Part shown: positions 33,440 to 38,910 of the stretch, piece by piece | Numbering within the stretch: the stretch's first letter is position 1 | Layout: each line of letters opens with the position of its first letter | IMG/VR virus record: IMGVR_UViG_3300010885_007698 | Coordinates: 1-41,849 of that record | Strand: one strand, 5' to 3' | Origin: a virus | DNA length: 41,849 nt | Made by a program: the position numbers and the translations under genes | Notes under the pieces: model-generated | Databases searched by the model: none | What the model saw: the letters and a program-made list of their open reading frames with translations, nothing else | What the model was told of the DNA's origin: nothing

Positions 33440-33668
33440 ATAGTTTGCCCCGTCTTGCTTCCAAAGCTTTTGCAACTTCAGTGTTGAGGCTGGCAACAAA
33501 GTCAATGCACAAGTTTCGCTCTTGTCGAACAATCGCTGGCATTGCAGCCATCACAAAGGCATTGGCAAGCTTGCTCAAGTCCTCTTCCAAAAAGTTGTAA
33601 TTTTCCACAAGATTGGCCTCATGGAAAGCCTTCTTGATCTCTTCAAGTGTTAGGTACGGGTTGTTCAT
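33438..33668 (-). CDS. Small alpha-helical protein, hypothetical
   Basis: A 76-residue protein with 'NNPYLTLEEIKKAFHEANLV', then 'EDLSKLANAFVMAAMPAIVR' and a charged C-terminus. The helix-only pattern, without Cys or catalytic residues, recurs in small phage accessory proteins of DNA-replication operons, but I do not recognise a function. It is the last gene of the minus-strand operon. It overlaps the preceding gene by 4 bases (TCAT on the plus strand) and has AAAGGA 6 bases before its ATG. Its last bases touch the late terminator. Confidence 0.7.
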   Translation of the reverse strand: MNNPYLTLEEIKKAFHEANLVENYNFLEEDLSKLANAFVMAAMPAIVRQERNLCIDFVASLNTEVAKALEARRGKL

Positions 33669-33886
33669 TTTTTTCCTTTACTCTTTCTGCTTTCATTTAA
33701 TTTTTTTGCTTGGGATTTCATGACGTGAGCAAGAGTTTTGCTGTACTCGGCATCAATTTCAAAAAGCCAATCTTGCAAAAGATCAGCCCGAAACATGATG
33801 TCAAGTTCACGAAATTTATCCCAGTTTCCTATTGAGCCTTCGCCAGTTTGAATATTTGCTTTGAATGTTGGTTTAGGAATGCTCAT
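33665..33886 (-). CDS. Small charged protein, hypothetical
   Basis: A 73-residue protein: 'IPKPTFKANIQTGEGSIGNW' (strand-like N-terminus), then 'DKFRELDIMFRADLLQDWLF' and a Lys-rich helical tail ('HVMKSQAKKLNESRKSKGKK'). The very basic C-terminus would suit nucleic-acid contact, but no known domain is visible. It begins four bases inside a 12-residue open frame that has its own ribosome site, and its end overlaps the next gene by 4 bases, so the operon is tightly coupled. GAGGAA lies 9-14 bases before the ATG. Function unknown. Confidence 0.7.
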   Translation of the reverse strand: MSIPKPTFKANIQTGEGSIGNWDKFRELDIMFRADLLQDWLFEIDAEYSKTLAHVMKSQAKKLNESRKSKGKK

Positions 33887-33921
33887 TTTTTGGTTCCTCG
33901 TGGTTCAATGATGTATTTCAT
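33883..33921 (-). CDS. Possible 12-residue leader peptide
   Basis: An open frame MKYIIEPRGTKK with AAGGAT 6 bases before the ATG and a stop overlapping the start of the next gene (ATGA). Its existence rests on those two signals only. It may be a translational coupling device for the gene downstream rather than a working protein, or simply chance. Confidence 0.3.
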   Translation of the reverse strand: MKYIIEPRGTKK

Positions 33922-33930
33922 GGCAAATCC

Positions 33931-34704
33931 TTATTTATGTTGATTTTTGGCTTGCCAGAAATTGAGAAGGGCATGGAACATCGTCCAACCACGGTCAGCA
34001 TCCTCGGGTGACCACTCCTTGACGACCACGAGGCCGGGTTCCAGCACCGAGACAAACACGTTTGCAATGACTGCCTCGGGCAAGCCCACCCCCATCCTGT
34101 ACGCCGCCAACTGCATCATGTGCTCATCGTAGGCATCTACCTTTGCAGGATCGGTAAACTCTTTGCTCTTGATGTCCAACACCAATCCCTTACCACCAAA
34201 CGCTGTGCGTGAGAACAAGTCCAGTTTGCCGCCAAAGCCAAGCTCATGGGCAAAAGATTTCTCAGGCTCAAAGTCGGTGATGCCGTAGGTGTCCTCCAGC
34301 TTGACGCTGACACCGATCTGGTAGTCCATCATGTCTGCCTGCATGACACCGTTGTAGAAGGATTCCACGGCGGTATGCACTTTGGTTCCACGCTCCGCAG
34401 CCATCTTTGCGTGTTCCTTGGAGTCGGCAATTACTCGCTGGACAAAGGAAGTTTCAATTTCGTCAGGCGCACGGGGAAGGGTCAGGGCAGCGAGGAGCAT
34501 CTGATTGAGCTTCCAAGCCTCCAGACCGGGCGAGGCGGCGCTCTTGATGATGGTGGTCACCGAGGGAACCAAGCTCATCGTTCGTGCGTCACGCAGGGTT
34601 GTGGCACGGTCGTTACCAGTCTTGGCCTTGACTGTGTACTGAGGGGAGCCGTCACGGTTGTACCAATGCAGGGACTCCGAGGCTCTTGCAACCAATGTTG
34701 TCAT
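33931..34704 (-). CDS. PD-(D/E)XK nuclease (Cas4/RecB-like exonuclease family)
   Basis: A 257-residue nuclease. Motif residues are visible: His110 in 'AERGTKVHTAVESFY', Glu154 in 'FAHELGFGGKLDLFSR', Asp162 in the same strand, then the core D-x-K as Asp177-Ile-Lys179 in 'GLVLDIKSKEF', and 'YDEHMMQLAAYRMG' (motif QxxxY: Gln198, Tyr202). This arrangement belongs to RecB/Cas4-type nucleases, which phages use in DNA recombination, repair or end processing. 'LVPSVTTIIKSAASPGLEAW' near residue 46 is a typical N-terminal feature. AAGGAA precedes the ATG. It is followed downstream by the small genes ending the operon and preceded by the winged-helix and SSB-like genes, fitting a recombination module. 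Confidence 0.85.
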   Translation of the reverse strand: MTTLVARASESLHWYNRDGSPQYTVKAKTGNDRATTLRDARTMSLVPSVTTIIKSAASPGLEAWKLNQMLLAALTLPRAPDEIETSFVQRVIADSKEHAKMAAERGTKVHTAVESFYNGVMQADMMDYQIGVSVKLEDTYGITDFEPEKSFAHELGFGGKLDLFSRTAFGGKGLVLDIKSKEFTDPAKVDAYDEHMMQLAAYRMGVGLPEAVIANVFVSVLEPGLVVVKEWSPEDADRGWTMFHALLNFWQAKNQHK

Positions 34705-34722
34705 GTTGTTTCCTTAAAAGAA

Positions 34723-35046
34723 TCAAAGTCCTTCAAGACTAAGTTGCGGGTCTGTGAATTCTTTGCAAATCCACACGGTGGCATTCCTGCCATTGGTCAT
34801 CGTCCAACGTTTGCCGCTGTCAACGATAAAACCTTTGTCAACCAATTCTGATCGCCTTGCTCGAAAGGTAGAGCGATGGGTTTCAAAGAATTCGTTCATT
34901 TGCTCATCGGTAAAGCCATTTGGACGGTGCTTGGCAAAAACCAGCACCTCCAATTGAAGCCTTCTCAAGTCTGGGTAAACGCTGGCGGCGGCAGACACTG
35001 AGGTGTCCATCGCATCCCGTCTAAACAGTTTTTTGAAGTCGTCCAT
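34723..35046 (-). CDS. Winged-helix DNA-binding protein
   Basis: A 107-residue protein with 'LRRLQLEVLVFAKHRPNGFT', then 'DEQMNEFFETHRSTFRARRS' and 'ELVDKGFIVDSGKRWTMTNG', ending in a strand 'NATVWICKEF'. This order of two helices, a recognition helix (STFRARRSELVDKG) and a beta wing (FIVDSGKR...) is that of small winged-helix phage regulators. The sequence style is the one often annotated as a MarR- or DNA-replication-linked protein. Whether it regulates transcription or helps replication cannot be told. The start follows a GAGGTGAC ribosome site, and 8 bases separate it from the SSB-like gene upstream. Confidence 0.65.
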   Translation of the reverse strand: MDDFKKLFRRDAMDTSVSAAASVYPDLRRLQLEVLVFAKHRPNGFTDEQMNEFFETHRSTFRARRSELVDKGFIVDSGKRWTMTNGRNATVWICKEFTDPQLSLEGL

Positions 35047-35054
35047 ACGTCACC

Positions 35055-35693
35055 TCAAAAGGGGATGTCATCATCCATGTCGTCAAAACCAGCCTGACTC
35101 TTCTTGGCTGGCTCACCCTTGTACTGCGTTGCTTTCCATTCTGGACTTAACATGATTTGGTCTTTTAGCCAGTCAGAGAAAGTGTCAAATATTGCTGCAT
35201 CAGGCTCAGACAAGGAAAAGATTTCAGCCTTGTTGAATGGCACAGGAAGGCCAATGGTCTTGATCTGTGATGGGACGGGGGTCAGGGCTGTCACGTTGGC
35301 GTACACCTTGCCAGCGGTCTTACCTGCCTTGTGGGTGACGTTGATCATGCACCACTTGTCCAGCACGTTCTTGATGTCAAAACGGCGCTGTTCCTCGGGA
35401 GTGAACTCTTTGCCGCGCCAAGACTGCAAGTCCTTGCGCAGAGTGCCTTTCTCGCCCCAAGTGTTGGTGTAGTCCTTGGTGACAATGAACGGCTCATTCT
35501 TCTCCGTTTTGAGGGGTGTGCCATGCTCATCTTCGCCATGAACTTCCCACACAAATTTGAGCTTGCGTTTGTAGTCCACTTTGCCTTCAAAGGTGGTCTC
35601 TTGAGTTCCCATGTCGATGATGCGGTAGCAACGGGCAAGGTGCATACCTGCGGGGACTGGTTTGAAATTACTGCCTGTATCTTCGAGAATCAT
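35055..35693 (-). CDS. Single-stranded DNA-binding protein-like
   Basis: A 212-residue protein whose last six residues are DDDIPF, the tip used by bacterial SSB proteins to recruit partners. They follow an acidic linker (AGFDDMD). The body begins ILEDTGSNFKPVPAGMHLAR and has 'RKLKFVWEVHGEDEHGTPLK' and 'NVLDKWCMINVTHKAGKTAG', strands typical of an OB-like fold. 'FDIKNVLDKWCMINVTH' and 'YANVTALTPVPS' resemble the core of phage SSB-like proteins, for which I recall similar remote matches. It starts by a 4-base overlap (ATGA) with the upstream gene. Its neighbours, a nuclease and a winged-helix protein, fit recombination-dependent replication. Confidence 0.8.
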   Translation of the reverse strand: MILEDTGSNFKPVPAGMHLARCYRIIDMGTQETTFEGKVDYKRKLKFVWEVHGEDEHGTPLKTEKNEPFIVTKDYTNTWGEKGTLRKDLQSWRGKEFTPEEQRRFDIKNVLDKWCMINVTHKAGKTAGKVYANVTALTPVPSQIKTIGLPVPFNKAEIFSLSEPDAAIFDTFSDWLKDQIMLSPEWKATQYKGEPAKKSQAGFDDMDDDIPF

Positions 35694-35857
35694 TTATCTA
35701 CTCCAAATATTTTGTTGAATTGGTTTTGAAAGTTGGGGTCAATCTGCTTTAGGTTTTCTAATTCGTTTTTTATCCTCCACTGGTTGTACTCTTGCTGAAG
35801 TTTTGGGTCTTTCAACCACTCTTGGTATTCTTGCTGCGGGTTGTTTTGCTGGCTCAC
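35690..35857 (-). CDS. Small Gln/Asn-rich protein, hypothetical
   Basis: A 55-residue protein with GTG start: 'SQQNNPQQEYQEWLKDPKLQ' followed by 'EYNQWRIKNELENLKQIDPN' and 'FQNQFNKIFGVDK'. It is helical and Gln/Asn-rich, and no domain is recognised. I chose the GTG at 35857 because GGAG lies 6 bases upstream; the longer frame opens with a TTG at 35884 that has no usable ribosome site. It lies in a different frame over the end of the 105-residue gene (119 bases shared) and its stop overlaps the SSB-like start (ATGA). Function unknown. Confidence 0.6.
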   Translation of the reverse strand: MSQQNNPQQEYQEWLKDPKLQQEYNQWRIKNELENLKQIDPNFQNQFNKIFGVDK

Positions 35858-36056
35858 GGGTAACTCCAAAAAGTAAGTCGCCAACCTCTAAAGGGAACAG
35901 GGTTCCAATGTTGGCAATGTTTGCAATGTCGATGGGTTCGTGCATCCCTTGGGCTACACCGATGAAGTAGTCCTCTTTGCCAAAGTCATCTGCTGCATAC
36001 ACGATGCCAACAATGCCTGTCTGGGTGTTGAACCACTTTGCTCGTAGAGGTGTCAT
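35739..36056 (-). CDS. Small protein with basic tail, hypothetical
   Basis: A 105-residue protein. Its first two thirds look folded ('PLRAKWFNTQTGIVGIVYAA', 'DDFGKEDYFIGVAQGMHEPI', 'ANIGTLFPLEVGDLLFGV') while the last 35 residues are Arg/Lys/Pro-rich and may bind nucleic acid. The tail region also encodes another gene in a second frame, so its sequence may be constrained by both. It starts with a 3-base overlap to the 57-residue gene upstream (ATGA). Not recognised; no catalytic motif seen. Confidence 0.65.
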   Translation of the reverse strand: MTPLRAKWFNTQTGIVGIVYAADDFGKEDYFIGVAQGMHEPIDIANIANIGTLFPLEVGDLLFGVTREPAKQPAARIPRVVERPKTSARVQPVEDKKRIRKPKAD

Positions 36057-36226
36057 GCTTCTTCTGCTTGTTTGATGAGTTCTGAAAAGAACGCTGTGTC
36101 GTGGATCACTGCAAGCCTTACCTTCTCAAGCTCGACTGGGTCGGCTCGGTTGGACTTGGTGAGGATGAGGAGCGTGTCAACGCTGTTGAGGTACGACTTG
36201 AAGTCGTCTACGTCGATGTCAAGCAT
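36053..36226 (-). CDS. 57-residue acidic protein, hypothetical
   Basis: A short gene with 'LDIDVDDFKSYLNSVDTLLI', 'LTKSNRADPVELEKVRLAVI' and 'HDTAFFSELIKQAEEA'. It reads as two or three acidic helices. Its ATG is preceded by GGAGG 5 bases upstream, one of the best ribosome sites in the operon. Its stop overlaps the next gene (ATGA) and its start lies inside the end of the 47-residue gene (8-base overlap). Function unknown. Confidence 0.7.
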   Translation of the reverse strand: MLDIDVDDFKSYLNSVDTLLILTKSNRADPVELEKVRLAVIHDTAFFSELIKQAEEA

Positions 36227-36362
36227 GCTTGCCTCCAGTGCGAAGCAATATCTTTTGCCAGAACTCGTCCAGCCATGACATGTAGTTTTGTTGGGGAGGC
36301 GTGTACATCAATCCGATCTGGATGCCTGTACGGGTAGTCACAAGAGGTTTCTTTGGTTCCAT
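36219..36362 (-). CDS. 47-residue protein, first gene of the minus-strand operon
   Basis: A very short gene: 'EPKKPLVTTRTGIQIGLMYT', then 'PPQQNYMSWLDEFWQKILLR' and 'TGGKHA'. The ATG has AAAGGA 5 bases upstream and the stop overlaps the next start (ATGCTTGA). It is the first gene after the divergent control region, so it is likely to be expressed strongly. The two hydrophobic and aromatic clusters (YTPPQQNYM, WLDEFW) suggest a small protein-binding peptide, but its function is unknown. Confidence 0.7.
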   Translation of the reverse strand: MEPKKPLVTTRTGIQIGLMYTPPQQNYMSWLDEFWQKILLRTGGKHA

Positions 36363-36412
36363 ATTTTTCCTTTACCGTCGTATCGACGTGGAGGTATTAC
36401 ACCACAAAAATC

Positions 36413-36423
36413 TAACTGAGTTA
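36413..36423. promoter_or_regulatory. Operator candidate O1, TAACTGAGTTA
   Basis: Perfect palindromic half sites TAAC and GTTA with a 3-base centre, between the divergently transcribed operons, 8 bases upstream of the -35 of the tRNA promoter and just upstream of the minus-strand operon. The same motif recurs at 36447 and 41416, and with one mismatch at 38469. A Cro-like protein is encoded 136 bases downstream. Confidence 0.6.
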
Positions 36424-36430
36424 AATTATT

Positions 36431-36461
36431 TTTACATGTTGCTTTTTAACCATGTTATAGT
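36431..36461 (+). promoter_or_regulatory. Candidate promoter for tRNA and repressor genes
   Basis: TTTACA (36431-36436) and TATAGT (36456-36461), with a 19-base spacer, each differ from the sigma-70 consensus by one base. The expected start point is about 36468, one base before the tRNA. The -10 box overlaps operator O2, so the bound regulator would block it. The spacer is longer than the usual 17 bases. Confidence 0.55.
36447..36457. promoter_or_regulatory. Operator candidate O2, TAACCATGTTA
   Basis: Second exact TAACNNNGTTA palindrome, 34 bases from O1 centre to centre, overlapping the -10 region of the tRNA/repressor promoter. Two sites about three helical turns apart on one face of the DNA are a common arrangement for cooperative repression. 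Confidence 0.6.
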
Positions 36462-36468
36462 CCGCCCC

Positions 36469-36545
36469 AGCAGGGTAGCTCAGTCCGGTGGAGCACTCGG
36501 TTCATACCCGAAGGGTCGGAGGTTCAAATCCTCCCCCTGCAACCA
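36469..36545 (+). tRNA. tRNA-Met (anticodon CAT)
   Basis: The 77-base cloverleaf has D stem GCTC/GAGC, anticodon loop TTCATAC with anticodon CAT at 36503-36505, T stem GGAGG/CCTCC with loop TTCAAAT, and acceptor pairs GCAGGG with CCCTGC. A73 and the CCA end are encoded. The first and 72nd positions are A and A, so the terminal pair is missing, as in initiator tRNAs; the D stem, with C at position 11, is instead elongator-like. Codon use in AUG-starting proteins would not distinguish the roles. It lies directly upstream of the Cro-like gene and under the same candidate promoter. Confidence 0.85.
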
Positions 36546-36558
36546 ACAAAGGAAAAAC

Positions 36559-36777
36559 ATGACATTGGTAGAGTATTTCGCAACGGAGCCACGAGGCTCA
36601 AAGGTTGAGATGGCAGAGTATCTCGGCATCACTGCGACGTACATTTCCCTGCTGATCCACGGAAAGCGCAGGGCTTCTAAGTCATTGTCCAAGAGCATTG
36701 AAAACGCAACACAAGGGCTGGTCACCAAGGAGGACATGCGTCCTGACCTGTTTACAAAGGCTGCGGAAACGGTGTAA
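36559..36777 (+). CDS. Cro/YdaS-like helix-turn-helix regulator
   Basis: A 72-residue protein: 'LVEYFATEPRGSKVEMAEYL', then 'GITATYISLLIHGKRRASKS' as turn and recognition helix (EMAEYLGIT-ATYISLLIHGKR), 'LSKSIENATQGLVTKEDMRP' and a short C-terminus. The pattern is that of Cro or the YdaS antitoxin family, which bind operators of their own promoters. The ATG follows AAAGGAAAAAC. The gene lies next to two TAACNNNGTTA palindromes, a natural candidate site pair for autoregulation. No adjacent YdaT-like toxin is visible. Whether it serves as a lysogeny repressor or an early-late switch is unknown, as no integrase is in the window. Confidence 0.75.
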   Translation: MTLVEYFATEPRGSKVEMAEYLGITATYISLLIHGKRRASKSLSKSIENATQGLVTKEDMRPDLFTKAAETV

Positions 36778-36797
36778 CATAGTTTGAAACACGGCTA

Positions 36798-36819
36798 GGT
36801 GGGGCCTGATCTCCCCACC
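36798..36819 (+). other. GC-rich hairpin in leader before the DUF1376 gene
   Basis: GGTGGGG (36798-36804), 8-base loop, CCCCACC (36813-36819): a perfect 7-bp stem. No T tract follows, so it is not a terminator by the usual rule. It may stabilise mRNA or regulate the downstream start; further on, AACCCC at 36832 could pair with the GGGGTT just ahead of the ATG at 36881. Confidence 0.5.
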
Positions 36820-36880
36820 GAAAAGCGTCTCAACCCCCGCCTGCCGAGGTTTCTTCAGGGGTGAATCTTTGGGGTTTGAC

Positions 36881-37636
36881 ATGCACTTTTACCAATTTCA
36901 CATTGGCGACTATAAGTCGCACACACACCATCTTTCTCCGATGGAGGACTTGGCCTACCGCCGACTTCTTGACCACTACTATTTACACGAGGCTCCCATC
37001 AAACAGCGAGATATTGCTCGTCAGATTGGTTTGAGGGACAACGAGCAAGAGGTTTTGACGGTGCTTGATGAGTTTTTTGTTTCTACTGAAAATGGTTTTA
37101 TAAATCCTCGTGCAGATGAGGAAATTGCTAAATATCGCAAGTTTTCCGAGGATGGCAAAAAAGGGGCGGCAAAGCGTTGGCATAAGAGTACCAATGGGGA
37201 GGCCAATAGCCCCCCTAATGCTCCCCCAATAGCAACCAATAACCAAGAACCAATAACCAATAACCAAAAACCAGTTGTTGGGGCAACAAAAGGCTCACGC
37301 CTTTCAGCAGACTTTGTTTTTCCAGAAGAATGGGATAAATTTTGTCAGCAGTGTCGGCCTGACCTGAACCCTGCGAAAGTTTTTGATGGCTTCAAGGATT
37401 ACTGGATTGCGAAAACTGGTTCAGCCGCCACAAAACTTGATTGGCTTGCCACTTGGCGTAATTGGGTCAGAAATCAAAAGCAAGAAAAGCCAAACTTTGC
37501 CGACATTGCCAGAACTACCGTACCCGGAAGCACTGGGCGTGACCCTGCCCTTGTCAAACTGGACGAGGACAGCAAGAATGTGTCTCCTCCCTCGCCTGAG
37601 ATCATGGAGAAGCTTCGTTTGTTGAGAGGTAAATGA
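36881..37636 (+). CDS. DUF1376 protein, likely replication-linked
   Basis: A 251-residue protein whose first 40 residues (HFYQFHIGDYKSHTHHLSPM, EDLAYRRLLDHYYLHE) match DUF1376 (YdaU-like), widespread in phages and prophages next to replication genes. Residues about 45-65 (RDIARQIGLRDNEQEVLTVL) look like a winged-helix part. An Asn/Pro-rich linker (NNQEPITNNQ) follows around 110-130, then a C-terminal helical domain with 'DWLATWRNWVRNQKQEK'. The ATG is at 36881, with GGGG 7 bases upstream; a TTG at 36869 would extend it by four residues but is less likely. The stop overlaps the next ATG. Confidence 0.8.
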   Translation: MHFYQFHIGDYKSHTHHLSPMEDLAYRRLLDHYYLHEAPIKQRDIARQIGLRDNEQEVLTVLDEFFVSTENGFINPRADEEIAKYRKFSEDGKKGAAKRWHKSTNGEANSPPNAPPIATNNQEPITNNQKPVVGATKGSRLSADFVFPEEWDKFCQQCRPDLNPAKVFDGFKDYWIAKTGSAATKLDWLATWRNWVRNQKQEKPNFADIARTTVPGSTGRDPALVKLDEDSKNVSPPSPEIMEKLRLLRGK

Positions 37637-37833
37637 TGGAAAAGACAGAGATAGACCCTTTGAAATGCCAAGTTGCCGGGTGCTATGCCCGATGGACAGT
37701 CGACATGGGCTGGCGCAAGTGCGCAAAGCATGCGTGGACTGACGACAAGTCGGAACCCGTAATGAAGCCACTTGTCCTTGATCGACCACCCGTGCGACCC
37801 TTTACCGAGGTTGATGACCATGAAATCTTTTGA
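37633..37833 (+). CDS. Small Cys-containing phage protein
   Basis: A 66-residue protein with 'DPLKCQVAGCYARWTVDMGW' and 'RKCAKHAWTDDKSEPVMKPL'. Cys12, Cys17 and Cys30 with His33 could form one zinc site. The short sequence with 'CxxxGCxAxWTVD...CxxHAW' is a recurrent small phage protein that I recognise by pattern without a known role. It starts by overlap with the DUF1376 gene stop (ATGA), so translation is coupled; two ATG codons follow each other and either may be used. Its end overlaps the next gene. Confidence 0.65.
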   Translation: MMEKTEIDPLKCQVAGCYARWTVDMGWRKCAKHAWTDDKSEPVMKPLVLDRPPVRPFTEVDDHEIF

Positions 37834-38116
37834 GATGACCCGTGAAGAAGCAAACAAAATCCTCGACAAAGTCCGTGAAGGCCATCCCTGCTCAGAGGCT
37901 TGCACCCTCGAATGTCTCTATCTCACCGGAGACTATGACCCAAATGCACCAGTGCGAAGCGAGGGATTGGATCAAGAGATATCGCAAGAAGACTGGCGAG
38001 GTCGGGTTAGAGCAAGGCAGGCTCTGGTGGGCGCAAGTCAAGGAGGACATAACCAGAAGGCGGGGCAAAGCGGCGCTGGATTCCTTGGTCAAGCAGATGG
38101 AGGAAGAGCGGCGTGA
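37820..38116 (+). CDS. Small protein, N-terminus conserved, long overlap with next gene
   Basis: The 98-residue frame starts KSFEMTREEANKILDKVREG, a helical beginning typical of a small phage protein family that ends '..LYLTGDY'. Beyond about residue 45 ('SQEDWRGRVRARQALVGASQ') the sequence is Gly-, Ala- and Gln-rich and lies over the following gene in another frame, so this second half is probably a by-product of the overlap rather than a selected domain. CGAGG lies 9 bases before the ATG at 37820. Function unknown. Confidence 0.5.
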   Translation: MKSFEMTREEANKILDKVREGHPCSEACTLECLYLTGDYDPNAPVRSEGLDQEISQEDWRGRVRARQALVGASQGGHNQKAGQSGAGFLGQADGGRAA

Positions 38117-38129
38117 AGGTCGAGTTTGA
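37935..38129 (+). CDS. Small helical basic protein (DUF7696-like)
   Basis: A 64-residue protein: 'TQMHQCEARDWIKRYRKKTG', 'LEQGRLWWAQVKEDITRRRG' and 'KAALDSLVKQMEEERREGRV'. The pattern of C-E-A-R-x-W near the start and RRGKAAxDxLKxxM at the end is a small phage protein I recall in replication gene clusters (name from memory). Start is ATG 37935, with GGAG 3 bases upstream; ATG 37944 is an alternative with a 12-base gap. It overlaps the preceding frame by 182 bases and the RusA start by 17, a compact early cluster. Confidence 0.65.
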   Translation: MTQMHQCEARDWIKRYRKKTGEVGLEQGRLWWAQVKEDITRRRGKAALDSLVKQMEEERREGRV

Positions 38130-38463
38130 CTTTCCTCCTGCCTTCTTGTTCCCTAACAGGAGCAAGGGCAAGCACTGGGCTGTCATGCACAAGCCCAAGA
38201 CAGACTACCGAGAAGCCTGCTACTGGCTCACCAAACAGCAGGCAGGGGGCTGGAAACACCTTGGGGGTGACATCTACCTTACCCTGACCTTCCTGATGCC
38301 TGACAAGCGCCACAGGGACGCTGACAACTGCCTTGCTGCTGCCAAGGCTGGACTGGACGGCATGGCTGACGCTTTAGGGGTGAACGACCGCCACTTCCAG
38401 CCCATTGTTGTTTACCGAATGGTTGGCTCTGGAAAAGGAAAGTTAATTGCCGAGTTCTGCTAA
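38113..38463 (+). CDS. rusA: RusA-family Holliday junction resolvase
   Basis: A 116-residue protein with the RusA pattern: 'FDFPPAFLFPNRSKGKHWAV' at the start, then 'TLTFLMPDKRHRDADNCLAA' carrying the essential acidic residues Asp69 and Asp71 in R-D-A-D-N, 'AKAGLDGMADALGVNDRHF' with Asp82 and Asp92, and a final strand. RusA resolves four-way DNA junctions by paired nicks, needed in phage recombination-dependent replication. It starts with GTG, preceded by GGAGGAAG, and overlaps the previous gene by 17 bases. It ends directly ahead of an operator-like palindrome. Confidence 0.9.
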   Translation: MKVEFDFPPAFLFPNRSKGKHWAVMHKPKTDYREACYWLTKQQAGGWKHLGGDIYLTLTFLMPDKRHRDADNCLAAAKAGLDGMADALGVNDRHFQPIVVYRMVGSGKGKLIAEFC

Positions 38464-38468
38464 TCCTT

Positions 38469-38479
38469 AAACTGTGTTA
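38469..38479. promoter_or_regulatory. Operator-like palindrome, AAACTGTGTTA
   Basis: One mismatch from TAACNNNGTTA, 30 bases upstream of the 38509 start in the only real gap of this cluster. The following bases TGTTAAAGT also form an extended -10-like element, as at 41422. Either it is a regulated promoter, or the motif is a promoter feature alone. Confidence 0.45.
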
Positions 38480-38508
38480 AAGTTAATGCCCATCAATAGG
38501 AGAACGAT

Positions 38509-38910
38509 ATGAAAACTAAATACACCCGTGGTTCGTTAATTCATCAGGCAATGGAGTCGTTAGAGCGTCTTCCCCGGCCCCCAGAGCAATTGCGCACCAA
38601 GCTCAACAACATTTCCATGACTAGGTTTAACCAGTATGTGACAGAGCCATTGGTCAGTGATGGGATGGCTCTTATCAAAGAGAACATGATGTATCTCACC
38701 GCTAAGGGACGAGAGAAGCTCAGTCATCTTGGAATGCACAAAATCCAGCTTCCGCCACCACAAAGAACAGCGCTTCCAACAACAACCTACGAAGGCAAGG
38801 AACTGATGGGCGCTGCTGTGCGTGTAGGCGCTGATGACCATATGGACTGTCCAAGCCGTGTCAACAACAAATTGCACTACCGTGACGGACGTGTTGAGGA
38901 GTTGGTATGA
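38509..38910 (+). CDS. Small winged-helix-like protein, hypothetical
   Basis: A 133-residue protein. Residues 1-75 ('TRGSLIHQAMESLERLPRPP', 'ISMTRFNQYVTEPLVSDGMA', 'LIKENMMYLTAKGREKLSHL') have the order expected of a small helix-turn-helix or winged-helix unit. The C-terminal half has 'GKELMGAAVRVGADDHMDCP' and ends 'RDGRVEELV'. A single Cys is present. AGGAGAACGAT precedes the ATG. Function unknown; being first after an operator-like site, it may be an early regulator. The stop overlaps the next start. Confidence 0.65.
   Translation: MKTKYTRGSLIHQAMESLERLPRPPEQLRTKLNNISMTRFNQYVTEPLVSDGMALIKENMMYLTAKGREKLSHLGMHKIQLPPPQRTALPTTTYEGKELMGAAVRVGADDHMDCPSRVNNKLHYRDGRVEELV

Noticed and set aside
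36301-36558. Upstream extension of the Cro-like gene reading through the tRNA
   Set aside because: The frame runs through the promoter and tRNA; the ATG at 36559 has a proper ribosome site.
36559-36777. Evidence that the phage is temperate
   Set aside because: A Cro-like regulator alone does not prove lysogeny, and no integrase, excisionase or attachment site is seen in the window.
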